Shown here piece after piece: positions 44,133 through 53,252 of a stretch of 64,000 bases of DNA (positions are counted from its first letter, which is position 1; every line of letters begins with the position of its first letter). The notes beneath the pieces were generated by a model. That model did not search any database. It was not told where the DNA came from and was given only the letters and a program-made list of their open reading frames with translations. The position numbers and the translations under genes were made by a program. The stretch covers positions 124,001 to 188,000 of the forward strand of contig CAMDWI010000001.1 in the NCBI GenBank assembly GCA_945878555.1, written 5' to 3'. The stretch comes from Klebsiella pneumoniae. Lineage in GTDB: Bacteria; Pseudomonadota; Gammaproteobacteria; Eutrophobiales; Eutrophobiaceae.

Positions 44133-44678
44133 ATGCGACTCTGGCTGGAAAAACTGGAAGAGGGGCTGATCGCCCTGCTGCTGGCGGTGATGACGATCAT
44201 CACGTTTGGCCAGGTGGTCGCCCGCTATATTTTTAATTACAGTTTTGTCTGGGCACTTGAGCTGGTCACCTTCCTGTTTGCCTGGCTGATCTTTATAGGT
44301 ATGGCCTACGGCGTGCGTGTTGGTTCACATATCGGTGTAGATGCCGTAGTCAAACTGCTCGGTCCACGGACCGGCCGGGTAATCACCATTATCGCCACCG
44401 TACTGTGTATCGTCTATTCCGGTCTGGTCCTGACCGGCAGCTGGAATTACATTACCCGAATCTACCAGATCGGAAATATGGCGAAAGACATCGAGATCCC
44501 GGTCTGGATCCCGCGGCTGGCGTTACCCGTCGGCTTTGCGTTACTGACCTACCGTTTCTGCGAGGTGTTATACCGATCTGTAACCGGCAAGACCACACAT
44601 CTTATCGGTGACGAGGCCGAGGAAGCACTGAAATTACGCGTCAATGCAGATGACGTATCCGGACAGGAACCACGATGA
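44133..44678 (+). CDS. dctQ: TRAP transporter small membrane subunit
   Basis: A 181-residue DctQ with four hydrophobic helices: ALLLAVMTIITFGQVVARYI, ALELVTFLFAWLIFIGMAYG, ITIIATVLCIVYSGLVLTGSW and LALPVGFALLTYRFCEVLY. The motif FVWALELVTFLFAWLIFIG with the Glu-Leu pair is diagnostic of the family. It forms the membrane complex with DctM. A short charged tail (DEAEEALKLRVNADD) follows the last helix. The gene starts 20 bases after dctP and its stop overlaps the dctM start in an ATGA arrangement, showing coupled translation. Confidence 0.94.
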   Translation: MRLWLEKLEEGLIALLLAVMTIITFGQVVARYIFNYSFVWALELVTFLFAWLIFIGMAYGVRVGSHIGVDAVVKLLGPRTGRVITIIATVLCIVYSGLVLTGSWNYITRIYQIGNMAKDIEIPVWIPRLALPVGFALLTYRFCEVLYRSVTGKTTHLIGDEAEEALKLRVNADDVSGQEPR

Positions 44679-45952
44679 CGACAGCAGCGCTATTTATCAT
44701 GCTGTTCGTGTTCATGCTGATCGGCATGCCGATTGCTGTTGCACTAGGACTATCGTCCGTACTGACACTGATGTTCTTTGGTCAGGGTTCTCTTGCCTCC
44801 ATGGCATTAAAACTGTTGAACACGGCTGATCATTTCACCCTGTTGTCGATTCCATTTTTTATCTTGTCCGGTACGTTTATGACAACCGGCGGTGTGGCGA
44901 GGCGCATGGTCCATTTTGCCAATGCCTGTATCGGCCACTTCCGTGGCGGTCTTGGTATGGCCTCGGTGCTCGCCTGTATATTGTTTGCCGCTGTGTCCGG
45001 TTCTTCACCCGCGACTGTGGTGGCGGTCGGGTCGATCGTGATTGCCGGCATGGTCAAGTCCGGTTATTCGCGTGATTTTGCCGCCGGTGTCATCTGTAAT
45101 GCCGGTACGCTTGGTATCCTGATACCGCCGTCTGTGGTGATGGTCGTTTATGCCGCCGCAACCGAAACCTCACTGGGACAGATGTTTCTGGCCGGCATCG
45201 TGCCCGGTATTGTGCTCGGGTTGATGATGATGACTGCCATTTACGTGCGTGCGCGTATGCTCAATCTGCCCTTGCAACCGCGTGCATCCATGAAGGAGAT
45301 CCTGACTGCCGGACGCGAGTCGTTGTGGGGGTTGATGTTACTCGTGATCATCCTCGGTGGTATCTACGGCGGTGTCTTCACCCCGACCGAGGCCGCTGCT
45401 GTGGCCGCCGTCTATGCGTTTTTTATAGCCATATTTGTCCATCGCGACATCACCATGAAGGACGTGCCGCGGGTGCTGGTTGATGCGGCAAAGATCTCGG
45501 TCATGCTGATGTTCCTGATCGCCAATGCGATGTTGTTTGCCTATGTATTGACCACAGAACGGATACCGCAGGAGATTGCCGAACATATCATTGCGATGGG
45601 GCTGTCACCCTGGCAGTTCCTCATTGTGGTTAACGTGTTGTTGCTGATTGCAGGCAATTTTATGGAGCCGACAGGTATCATCCTGATACTGGCGCCTATC
45701 CTGTTGCCGATAGCCGTGCAGCTCGGAATTGACCCGGTACATTTTGGCATCATCATGGTGGTGAATATGGAGATCGGGATGGTGACACCGCCCGTTGGTT
45801 TGAACCTGTTCGTCACTTCCGGTATCACCGGCATGACGATCATGGAAGTCGTACGTGCCGCAATGCCCTGGTTGTCGGTGTTACTGGTATTTCTGGTGAT
45901 GATCACTTATCTGCCAACAATTTCATTGTGGTTGCCGGGACTGCTGTTCTAG
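44675..45952 (+). CDS. dctM: TRAP transporter large membrane subunit
   Basis: A 425-residue DctM, the sodium-coupled transport subunit of the TRAP system, with about 12 helices. Family motifs are visible: FFILSGTFMTTGGVARRMV, ACILFAAVSGSSPATVVAVGSIV, GTLGILIPPSVVMVVYAAATETS, GVFTPTEAAAVAAVYAFF and MVTPPVGLNLFVTSGI. Length and motif order are normal. With DctP and DctQ it would import itaconate or a related C4/C5 dicarboxylate, consistent with the CoA-transferase, hydratase and lyase genes just upstream. Palindromic element copy C starts at the base after its stop codon. Confidence 0.95.
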   Translation: MTTAALFIMLFVFMLIGMPIAVALGLSSVLTLMFFGQGSLASMALKLLNTADHFTLLSIPFFILSGTFMTTGGVARRMVHFANACIGHFRGGLGMASVLACILFAAVSGSSPATVVAVGSIVIAGMVKSGYSRDFAAGVICNAGTLGILIPPSVVMVVYAAATETSLGQMFLAGIVPGIVLGLMMMTAIYVRARMLNLPLQPRASMKEILTAGRESLWGLMLLVIILGGIYGGVFTPTEAAAVAAVYAFFIAIFVHRDITMKDVPRVLVDAAKISVMLMFLIANAMLFAYVLTTERIPQEIAEHIIAMGLSPWQFLIVVNVLLLIAGNFMEPTGIILILAPILLPIAVQLGIDPVHFGIIMVVNMEIGMVTPPVGLNLFVTSGITGMTIMEVVRAAMPWLSVLLVFLVMITYLPTISLWLPGLLF

Positions 45953-46105
45953 ATAACTGTATCTCAGAGTCGTGATGTGGATTATGTCGTTCCAGACACG
46001 CTGTAAATACATCCATGTACGCTCGATCGCCGCATCCATGCGGCTTACGGTCTGTCACGACATAATCCACATCACGACTCTGAACAGGGTGGATTTCGGA
46101 AAAGT
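45953..46105 (+). repeat. Variable-arm palindromic element, copy C
   Basis: Arms 45964-45989 and 46058-46083 pair perfectly over 26 bp with a sequence found in no other copy. The shared core with both CATCCATG hairpins lies between them. The outer left flank AGATAACTGT follows the dctM stop and equals the matching flank of copy A behind the transposase stop. The outer right flank GTGGATTTCGGAA (46090-46102) also equals that of copy A, so outer ends and core are conserved while the arms differ. Confidence 0.85.
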
Positions 46106-46170
46106 CCCGGACGGGTGCATTGATTCATATAAATCAGTGGTAACAGGGGGTAAGGCCAACAGGAGGTCAT

Positions 46171-47148
46171 ATGAACTACAGTAAGCTTAAAAGTCTGTTC
46201 TGCATTATAACGCTGGTTTTTTCATTCAACTCTGTACAGGGGCAAACGATCGAAAGGCTCGACCCTGCGTTGGATGCGCTGATTGCAGCAGATGCGAAAC
46301 CGACGCTGATCACCGATCTGGGCGAAGGCGCCTCGGTAGAGGGGGGCGTCTGGAAAGAGGATGCGTCATCACCCGATGGCGGCTATTTCCTGTTCAGCAA
46401 CCGGGGCCCGCGCCAGATTTCCCGCTGGTCGCCGAATACAGAACTGGCGATGGCCTATGATCTGCAAAAGCTGTTGCCGGACATGGAGGCAGAAAGCTCC
46501 TCCTCCAGCGGTACTGCACTGGACCCGGAAGGACGGTTGGTGTTTTGTGCCGGCGCTTCACACTCGGTCATACGCCTTGAAAAGGACGGGACACCGACGG
46601 TACTTGCCCATCTGACCAACGGCCTGCCACTGCGTCGCCCCAACGATCTGGTCATCAAGAACAACGGTTCGATCTTCTTCACCGATAATTCACGTGACGA
46701 TACCGGCAAGGTGCCACCGGCCGTGTATCTGATCAAGGACGGTAAGATGACACAGGTTATCAAAGGTGGAGGCATCACCGGACCGAACGGCATTACGCTG
46801 TCACCGGATGGCAAGGTGCTGTACGTGAACAACTCTCCTACACGTTCAGTCTATCGTTACGACGTACTGGCCGATGACACAGTGGCAAATGAAAAACTGT
46901 TTATCGACATGAGCGGGCGCAAGGAAGAGGGCACGACCGACGGTATCAAGACCGACGCGCAGGGCAATATCTACAATACCGGACCGGGTGGGGTCTGGAT
47001 CATCTCGCCGGAAGGCAAACATCTAGGCACGATACGCACACCGGAACGGCTGACTAACCTGGCCTTTGGTGGTAAGGATGGCAAGACGCTATTTTTGGTT
47101 GGCCACCAGATGCTGTTTCACATGCAGGTGAAGATTGGGGGGATATAA
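46171..47148 (+). CDS. Exported SMP-30/gluconolactonase-like protein
   Basis: A 325-residue periplasmic six-bladed propeller of the SMP-30/gluconolactonase/LRE group. The signal segment is LFCIITLVFSFNSVQG. Typical blades are EGGVWKEDAS (metal Glu), RRPNDLVIKNNGSIFFTDN (substrate/metal Asn and Asp), GPNGITLSPDGKVLYVNNS and TTDGIKTDAQGNIYNTG. The calcium-site residues Glu, Asn, Asn and Asp all appear present, so lactonase activity is plausible; the lactone is unknown. The ATG at 46171 follows GGAGG. It is flanked by palindromic element copies C and D and stands between the TRAP genes and a convergent TonB receptor. Confidence 0.88.
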   Translation: MNYSKLKSLFCIITLVFSFNSVQGQTIERLDPALDALIAADAKPTLITDLGEGASVEGGVWKEDASSPDGGYFLFSNRGPRQISRWSPNTELAMAYDLQKLLPDMEAESSSSSGTALDPEGRLVFCAGASHSVIRLEKDGTPTVLAHLTNGLPLRRPNDLVIKNNGSIFFTDNSRDDTGKVPPAVYLIKDGKMTQVIKGGGITGPNGITLSPDGKVLYVNNSPTRSVYRYDVLADDTVANEKLFIDMSGRKEEGTTDGIKTDAQGNIYNTGPGGVWIISPEGKHLGTIRTPERLTNLAFGGKDGKTLFLVGHQMLFHMQVKIGGI

Positions 47149-47156
47149 ATAACATC

Positions 47157-47276
47157 GTGGCCGAGCAGCCACCTGCGTAGTATTGTTCCAGACACGCCGT
47201 AAATACATCCATGTAGGCTCGGGTGCCGCATCCATGCGGCACACGGTCTTTCACAATACTACGCAGGCGGCTGCTC
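47157..47276 (+). repeat. Variable-arm palindromic element, copy D
   Basis: Arms 47163-47185 and 47254-47276 pair over 23 bp with one G-U type mismatch; their sequence is unique to this site. The core 47186-47253 is a slightly diverged version (GGTCTTTCA instead of GGTCTGTCA) with both CATCCATG hairpins. It starts 9 bases after the SMP-30 gene stop codon. Confidence 0.83.
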
Positions 47277-47335
47277 CTCAGCTTGGGAGGTAACTGGAAC
47301 TGTTAAATTATTCCCCCGACCTTCACCTGAGTGAA

Positions 47336-47376
47336 GCGTCTCTGGAACGATACTATGCAGGTGGCTGCTCGGCCAC
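47336..47376 (-). repeat. Inverted half copy (D') of palindromic element D
   Basis: These 41 bases are the reverse complement of 47157-47197 with three differences. They include the left flank, the left arm and the first 12 core bases of copy D, and nothing of the rest of the core. The block lies 24 bases from the stop codon of the convergent TonB receptor gene. Confidence 0.8.
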
Positions 47377-47400
47377 CAAACCCATGTACTTAGGGCCTGA

Positions 47401-49566
47401 CTAGAAACTCCCCGTCAGCACCAGATTGACCCGCCTGCCGACATCGCGTTCACGTAACAGATATGAATTGATCGGCGTCAGCCCACGTTCACCTGTGTAG
47501 ATTGTCCGTTCACGGACCTCGTCATATTTGAACAGGTTATGTCCTTCTATACGGGTCTTGATGCCGAACCAGCGTGTGGTTTCAATAAAGACACTGGCGA
47601 GCACGCCTTCGTTCGACAGCTCTTCTTCATTCACCTTGAACGCCGGTCGCACCGCCTGTTCGGCCATGCGCCAGCCCCAGGCGATACGTTCGGCCTCGAA
47701 ATCCTGACGGTAGGAGACATCAATGACATATTCATTGCCCTGTCTGAACTTGATGTCCGGTGCCCCACGGAATCCACTCACGGCTGTCAGCACACGGTCA
47801 GCGCCGGTAACCGGGTCGACGACAGTGGAGTCTTGCCAGCGAAACTTGCTGTCAAGTTTGGCCCCGACGAGACCGAGCCAGGACAGTGGCAGCGTGGTTT
47901 CCACCTCAACACCCCAGCGTCTGCCATCACCGATATTACCCGGTACTTCAAAATCCGCGGTCAGTGGTAACAGATCCAGCACGTCGGTGATCCAGTGGTG
48001 AAACGCGGTGACTTTGAGCACACCGGAATCGCCAAAGCGATGTTCATGCCCAATCTCGCCAACCCAGGTGCGATCCGGACGCAGGTTCGGGTTACCGAGC
48101 ACCAGGTCATCATCCTCGAACAAGGTTGTACTGATAAAATCAGCAAAGTCGAGTTGGGCCACCTCGCGCGCAAGCCGTATGCGTGTCTGTTGTCCCTTGG
48201 TGTGGGTATAGCTGAGCGAGGATTGCGGGCTAAGGAAGAAGAAGTCGCGTTCCAGTTCGGCATCACCCGTCTGTGAAATCCGGGATGCCTCGGCACCCAG
48301 TCCGTAATCAAGCTCAAACTTGCCCAGTGACCAGGTATCCTTCAGCAGGAAATCGCCGCGCGCCTCTTCCACCAGCGAATTGCCGCCGGGGACAACGACT
48401 TCGATTATGCCTGCCCCGGTGTTTTCTACCTGGAACAGTGTACCGTCGAGCCGGTTATAGGCCCCCTCGACATTCAGCTGGATGGCATGGTTCTGAAACG
48501 CTGTCCAGTCGAGCTCCAGCCTCGCAATGGCCTCCCGCGTTTTACTGATTGTATCGGCCTGCCTGAACAATAGCTGGACGCCCTGTGAGGTCTCAGATGT
48601 CTGGGTCGAGGTGATGTCGGACAGTTTGTCGGTATACAGCGCAATGACCTTGCCTGTCAGTGTGTCGGTCAGTTCATGTTCGGCATCGATACCCAGCTCG
48701 TAGGTTTCGCTGTGTTGTGAATATTTGACCAGATTCTCACGGGGTGTGCCGCTGACGGGGATACGATGTGAGGCATGGCGTTCCGGACTGTTGCCGAGCC
48801 CGAACTTGCCATTGATATGCATAAAGGTATCGCCAAGCCAGGAGGTGGCATTCATGAACAGTCCGGTGCTGAATCCGGTTTCCTTCTGTGTTTCCTCACG
48901 TGTTTCAGTCAGTGTGTGTGTAGCGTCATATACGTATTCATTGCCGACCTCACCGTTGCCGTCACGTAACATGTCCGCACCAAAATTATATTCGATGTCT
49001 TTCCAGCGGTCCGCGATCGATGCCTTGACACCGGCCCGCAACGGACTGGCCGTACTGTACAGCGCATAGGTCTCCCAGCTGAGCGCGGCGGCGGAATCTT
49101 CGGCCAGTTGTACGTCCACCACGGTGGATTGCCCTCGCAGATCGATACCTTTTACCTGTCCACGTATCACCTTGATCCCGGTAACCTGACTGGCGGGGAT
49201 ACGGGACAGCAGGGCGGAAGGCTGGTCCTGTTTGGCGCTGGGAAACTGACCATTGATCAGGATATTTCCCGCCGCACCGGCAAACCCGCGTGATTCATCA
49301 CCATCATCAACCAGGAAACCGGGCACCTGCCTGACCATATCGAGCGCGGTATTCGGTTTGTAACGTGCAAAAAATGACGTCGCGTATTCAACCACGGGTG
49401 ATGAACCGTCCACAGTCGGGCTGGCGTCCTGGGCAAACACCGTTATACCGACTCCCGGCAGTATCAGCAGGGACAGCATATACAGGCAGATAATCTGCCC
49501 GGGCCGACGGGTAATCCGGCACAGTTGTTTCAAAAGTGATGTTTGCGAATGATTCTTGACTGACAC
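47401..49566 (-). CDS. TonB-dependent receptor, paralogous trio member 2
   Basis: A 721-residue outer-membrane receptor, homologous along its length to those at 22548 and 51064. The plug has NTALDMVRQVPGF, AGNILINGQFPSAKQD and SRIPASQVTGIKVIRGQ. The barrel contains FEVPGNIGDGRRWGVEVE and a final GLTPINSYLLRERDVGRRV, and the chain ends in Phe. The start is a GTG at 49566 with a good GAGGT site eight bases upstream; the frame open to 49650 adds an unlikely leader. A basic region and the segment YMLSLLILPGVGITVFAQ form the signal peptide. It converges on the SMP-30 gene, with element copies D and D' between them. Confidence 0.9.
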   Translation of the reverse strand: MSVKNHSQTSLLKQLCRITRRPGQIICLYMLSLLILPGVGITVFAQDASPTVDGSSPVVEYATSFFARYKPNTALDMVRQVPGFLVDDGDESRGFAGAAGNILINGQFPSAKQDQPSALLSRIPASQVTGIKVIRGQVKGIDLRGQSTVVDVQLAEDSAAALSWETYALYSTASPLRAGVKASIADRWKDIEYNFGADMLRDGNGEVGNEYVYDATHTLTETREETQKETGFSTGLFMNATSWLGDTFMHINGKFGLGNSPERHASHRIPVSGTPRENLVKYSQHSETYELGIDAEHELTDTLTGKVIALYTDKLSDITSTQTSETSQGVQLLFRQADTISKTREAIARLELDWTAFQNHAIQLNVEGAYNRLDGTLFQVENTGAGIIEVVVPGGNSLVEEARGDFLLKDTWSLGKFELDYGLGAEASRISQTGDAELERDFFFLSPQSSLSYTHTKGQQTRIRLAREVAQLDFADFISTTLFEDDDLVLGNPNLRPDRTWVGEIGHEHRFGDSGVLKVTAFHHWITDVLDLLPLTADFEVPGNIGDGRRWGVEVETTLPLSWLGLVGAKLDSKFRWQDSTVVDPVTGADRVLTAVSGFRGAPDIKFRQGNEYVIDVSYRQDFEAERIAWGWRMAEQAVRPAFKVNEEELSNEGVLASVFIETTRWFGIKTRIEGHNLFKYDEVRERTIYTGERGLTPINSYLLRERDVGRRVNLVLTGSF

Positions 49567-49697
49567 GAACGAATACCTCAGCGATAAGACCGCGGGCAGA
49601 TTAGCATTTACTGTGGGTTTTGGATATTGGGGTGACTTAGGGACGCACAAAGGGTGCGTGTACTGTATTTATCTACAAATCTGGATAAGATAGCCTG

Positions 49698-50945
49698 ATG
49701 GAAAATCCCGATATCGCCTTCCGCTTTGCCGTTGCCATTGGTCTTGGTATGTTGCTGGGCATGGAACGCGAGCGTACGAAGACCAATGAGAATGGTCTGG
49801 GCGTGCGGACCTTTGCGCTGATTGCACTTGCCGGTGCCATGGCAGGTTATCTGGATGATAGTCTGGGCATGAGCGGCTTTGCGCTGGTGCTGTTTGTTGG
49901 TGTTGCCCTGCTTATCGTGAGTTTGTATATCGTGACGTCATGGCGCGGTGATGCCGGGGTGACCACGGAATTTTCTGCCTTGCTCTGTTTTACGCTTGGC
50001 TTGCTTTGCGCACGGGGACAGGAACAGTTTGCTGCCTGGATTGGTGTTGCGATGGCATTGTTGCTGGCCTTGCGAGACTGGTTACACCAGCTTGCGCATC
50101 GAATTGAGGCGGCCGATGTCGAAGCCACATTAAAGTTCGCCATAGTTACCCTGCTGGTGTTGCCCCTGGTCCCTGACAAGTTTTATGGACCGGAACCGTT
50201 GAATGTGCTGAATCTGTACAAGATATGGCTGATGGTCGTTTTGATCTCCGGTCTGAATTTTGCAAGTTATATACTCGTCAAGACTGTTGGTACCGAGCAT
50301 GGTATCGGTATTGCCGGTTTGCTTGGTGGCCTGGTTTCCAGCACAGCGGTCACACTCGGGTTCTCACAGCGCAGTCGCAAAAAAGGGGAAGATGCCTCCG
50401 CCCTTGCGCTTGGTATCCTGGTGGCGTGGACGGTAATGTACTTTCGCGTCATCATCATGTCCTGGCTGGTAAACGGCGCGCTTGGGCAACAACTTGCCAT
50501 GTCTCTGGGGGTGCTGTGTCTGGTCAGCCTGGGGGCCTGCTACTGGTTATGGCGTCACCGGAGGCCCGAGCGCGGTCTGGTCGAGCCGGGTAGCAATCCG
50601 TTTGAACTGGATCAGGCCATCAAGTTTGGCCTGCTCTTTGGAGTGGTTGTGTTTATTGCAAAAGCCGCGCAGGTGTATCTGGGCGATGCCGGACTTTACC
50701 TGGCTGCCGGTATTGCAGGACTGACTGACGTGGATGCAATCACGCTGGCAATGGCGGACCTCACCCAATCGGACGAGAGTAATCTTGAAATTGCGTCACG
50801 GGCGATTGTGATTGCCTCCCTGGCCAATACCCTGGTCAAGAGCAGTATGGCCGCCAGTATGGGGTCGGTCGAACTGCGCAGGATAACACTACCTATATCA
50901 ATCGCGCTGTTTACTGCCGGGATCACGGCAGTAGTGCTGATCTGA
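49698..50945 (+). CDS. MgtC/SapB N-domain and DUF4010 membrane protein
   Basis: A 415-residue inner-membrane protein with about 12 helices. The N-terminal third is MgtC/SapB-like (FRFAVAIGLGMLLGMERERT, GVRTFALIALAGAMAGYL, GDAGVTTEFSALLCFTLGLL). The remaining part is the DUF4010 domain (KIWLMVVLISGLNFASYILVKTVG, GLLGGLVSSTAVTLGFSQRS, AGLTDVDAITLAMADL). The combination is a known fusion of unknown transport or sensing role; MgtC itself modulates ATP synthase and magnesium homeostasis in enterobacteria, but that should not be carried over. It is divergent from the preceding TonB receptor and 118 bases before the next one. Confidence 0.88.
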   Translation: MENPDIAFRFAVAIGLGMLLGMERERTKTNENGLGVRTFALIALAGAMAGYLDDSLGMSGFALVLFVGVALLIVSLYIVTSWRGDAGVTTEFSALLCFTLGLLCARGQEQFAAWIGVAMALLLALRDWLHQLAHRIEAADVEATLKFAIVTLLVLPLVPDKFYGPEPLNVLNLYKIWLMVVLISGLNFASYILVKTVGTEHGIGIAGLLGGLVSSTAVTLGFSQRSRKKGEDASALALGILVAWTVMYFRVIIMSWLVNGALGQQLAMSLGVLCLVSLGACYWLWRHRRPERGLVEPGSNPFELDQAIKFGLLFGVVVFIAKAAQVYLGDAGLYLAAGIAGLTDVDAITLAMADLTQSDESNLEIASRAIVIASLANTLVKSSMAASMGSVELRRITLPISIALFTAGITAVVLI

Positions 50946-51063
50946 TTCAATAAACCGCGACCGGACAACTGCGGGATAACTATTCAACTCCTTTAATAAC
51001 TGTAAAACCGGCCGTTCCCAAGGTATTCTGTGATTTCCAGAATAATTCAATATCAGGTTAATC

Positions 51064-53196
51064 ATGCGCTACAGTGAAATCGTTGCCGGTCTGTTTACTG
51101 CCTCAATCTTCATAGCTGGCCCCGCTTGTGCACAGGGTAGCGACGCTGCGGCAACGGCGGACGCCGCTGTGTCCTCTCCGGACAGAAGTTCAGAACTGGT
51201 CAGTTACGATAGTGATTATTTTGACAAATTCAAACCGCTGACCGCACTTGATATGGTGCGACAGGTCCCCGGTTTTCAGCTGGAAGAGAGTGAGGATGGA
51301 CCACGTGGTTTTGCCAGTGGTGCCGGGAATCTGTTGATTAATGATCAACGCCCCAGCGCCAAGCAGGACCTGCCTTCAGCGATACTGTCACGGATCCCCG
51401 CCGGGAATGTCGAGCGTATTGAGTTGATACAGGGACAGGTGCGTGGTATTGACCTGCGCGGTCAGTCCTCGTTAATCAATATCATCCTGCGTGCGGACAA
51501 CCCGGCCTCAGTCAAATGGGAGGGGGCAGTACTGGTTCCATTCAAACACGGACCATTAACGCCAATCGTCAATGTTTCCCTTTCAGACAGATGGAAAGAA
51601 GTGGAGTACAACACCGGTCTGTCGATGATCGGCAATTCCTACGGACGTCATGGGCTGGACCAGCTTTTTAACGGTAACGGTGTCCTCACCGAAAACCGGT
51701 TTGATAACCGGGAAAACCGGGTCACGAACTGGAAGGGAAATTTTAATGCCGTCACTCTGCTCACGGGTGGTACCCTGGTTAAACTGAATACAGTCATCAC
51801 CTATGTGACGCGTGACCAGTTCCTGGAATCGGACCGTATTCCCGAGGCGTCTGGTAGTCCTCCCCGGGTCGAGACATTCGATGATAATTCAAAATCCCCG
51901 GGTCTGGAGATCGGACTCGACGCTGAACGAAATCTGTACCAGGATCTGACTGGCAAGGCCATCCTGCTGTTTTTCCGCAATGATGAGCAGACCTACCGTA
52001 CCCAGCGGGTACTGGATACGCAGGGTAACCAGAGCTCGTTCCGCGTTGCTGAAGGTGATGGCATTGCAACCGAGTTGATCACACGACTCGAATTTGACTG
52101 GCGTGGCCTGCCGGACCAGACATTGCAACTGAATCTGGAACGGGCCTATAACAGCCTGGATCGCACGCTGCAATCAACACTTGATGCGGGCAGTGGACCG
52201 GTTGCCTTTGATGTACCCGGTGCCGATTCGCTGGTGAAGGAAGAGCGCTGGGACATGTTATTACAGGACACCTGGTCACGCGGCAAGCTGCAGGTTGATC
52301 TGGGTCTGGGTGCCGAGGCCTCGACGATTACCCAGAGTGGTGACGCTGAACAGCAACGTGATTTCTTTTTTGTAAAACCCCAGGGCGTACTGACCTATAC
52401 ACAGCAACAGGGTCGGCAGACCCGCCTGCGGATAGCGCGTGAGGTTGCACAGCTGGACCTGACCGATTTTGTCAGTGCCACCCTGTTTGAAGATGATGAC
52501 CTTGCGCTCGGTAATCCCGATATCCGGCCGGATACCACCTGGATCAGCGAGATCATTCATGAACGCCGTTTTGGAGAAGTGACTGTCGTCAAGCTGACGG
52601 CCTATCATCACTGGATTGCCAATGTGCTGGACCTGCTGCCGCTGACAGCTACGTTCGAGGTACCCGGTAATATTGGTGACGGGCGGCGCTGGGGTGTCGA
52701 GCTGGAAGCGACGCTGCCGCTTGAATGGCTTGGTTTGACCGGTGCGAAACTTGATCTCAAGACCCGTTGGCAGGACTCGACCGTGGTGGATCCGGTGACC
52801 GGACGGGATCGTATCCTGTCGAGTATCGAAGGTGACTTCCCGATTCTTTATGACGTACCCAACCGGCACGGGTTCAGTATCGATTATCGTCAGGATTTTG
52901 AGGTCTCTCGCGTGGCCTGGGGGTGGACGCTGATATCACGCGGTGAACGACCGTTGTTCAAGGTGAATGAGCTGGAGGTATACAATGAGACGCCGGATCT
53001 TGGCATGTTTGTCGAGACGACACGTTGGCTCGGTATCAAGGTGCGACTGTCTGCCATTAATGCACTGGATGCCCCGGGGTCACGTGCACGCACCGTGTTT
53101 ACCGGTGAGCGCGACCTTAGTCCGGTCAGATTCCGTGAGATACGTGAGCGTTACCGGGACCAGTCAGTTACGCTGACGTTCAGCGGGGTATACTAA
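51064..53196 (+). CDS. TonB-dependent receptor, paralogous trio member 3
   Basis: A 710-residue outer-membrane receptor. The signal peptide is IVAGLFTASIFIAGPACAQ. The plug shows LTALDMVRQVPGF, AGNLLINDQRPSAKQDLPSA and SRIPAGNVERIELIQGQVRG, and the barrel has FEVPGNIGDGRRWGVELE. The end SVTLTFSGVY has the expected aromatic residue. It is closest in layout to trio member 2, about 1.5 kb away in the opposite orientation, so local inverted duplication is one explanation for the pair. The ligand is unknown. The ATG at 51064 has only a weak upstream purine stretch. A bidirectional terminator follows the stop codon immediately. Confidence 0.9.
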   Translation: MRYSEIVAGLFTASIFIAGPACAQGSDAAATADAAVSSPDRSSELVSYDSDYFDKFKPLTALDMVRQVPGFQLEESEDGPRGFASGAGNLLINDQRPSAKQDLPSAILSRIPAGNVERIELIQGQVRGIDLRGQSSLINIILRADNPASVKWEGAVLVPFKHGPLTPIVNVSLSDRWKEVEYNTGLSMIGNSYGRHGLDQLFNGNGVLTENRFDNRENRVTNWKGNFNAVTLLTGGTLVKLNTVITYVTRDQFLESDRIPEASGSPPRVETFDDNSKSPGLEIGLDAERNLYQDLTGKAILLFFRNDEQTYRTQRVLDTQGNQSSFRVAEGDGIATELITRLEFDWRGLPDQTLQLNLERAYNSLDRTLQSTLDAGSGPVAFDVPGADSLVKEERWDMLLQDTWSRGKLQVDLGLGAEASTITQSGDAEQQRDFFFVKPQGVLTYTQQQGRQTRLRIAREVAQLDLTDFVSATLFEDDDLALGNPDIRPDTTWISEIIHERRFGEVTVVKLTAYHHWIANVLDLLPLTATFEVPGNIGDGRRWGVELEATLPLEWLGLTGAKLDLKTRWQDSTVVDPVTGRDRILSSIEGDFPILYDVPNRHGFSIDYRQDFEVSRVAWGWTLISRGERPLFKVNELEVYNETPDLGMFVETTRWLGIKVRLSAINALDAPGSRARTVFTGERDLSPVRFREIRERYRDQSVTLTFSGVY

Positions 53197-53198
53197 AA

Positions 53199-53225
53199 AA
53201 AACCCCGTCACAGGGACGGGGTTTT
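53199..53225. terminator. Bidirectional rho-independent terminator
   Basis: An 11-bp stem (53199-53209 with 53215-53225, AAAACCCCGTC) is flanked by an A run on the left and a T run on the right. It can therefore end transcripts of both the receptor gene and the convergent PEP-CTERM gene. Confidence 0.88.
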
Positions 53226-53252
53226 CAAGACAACGGGGACTTCGGTTTGTGA

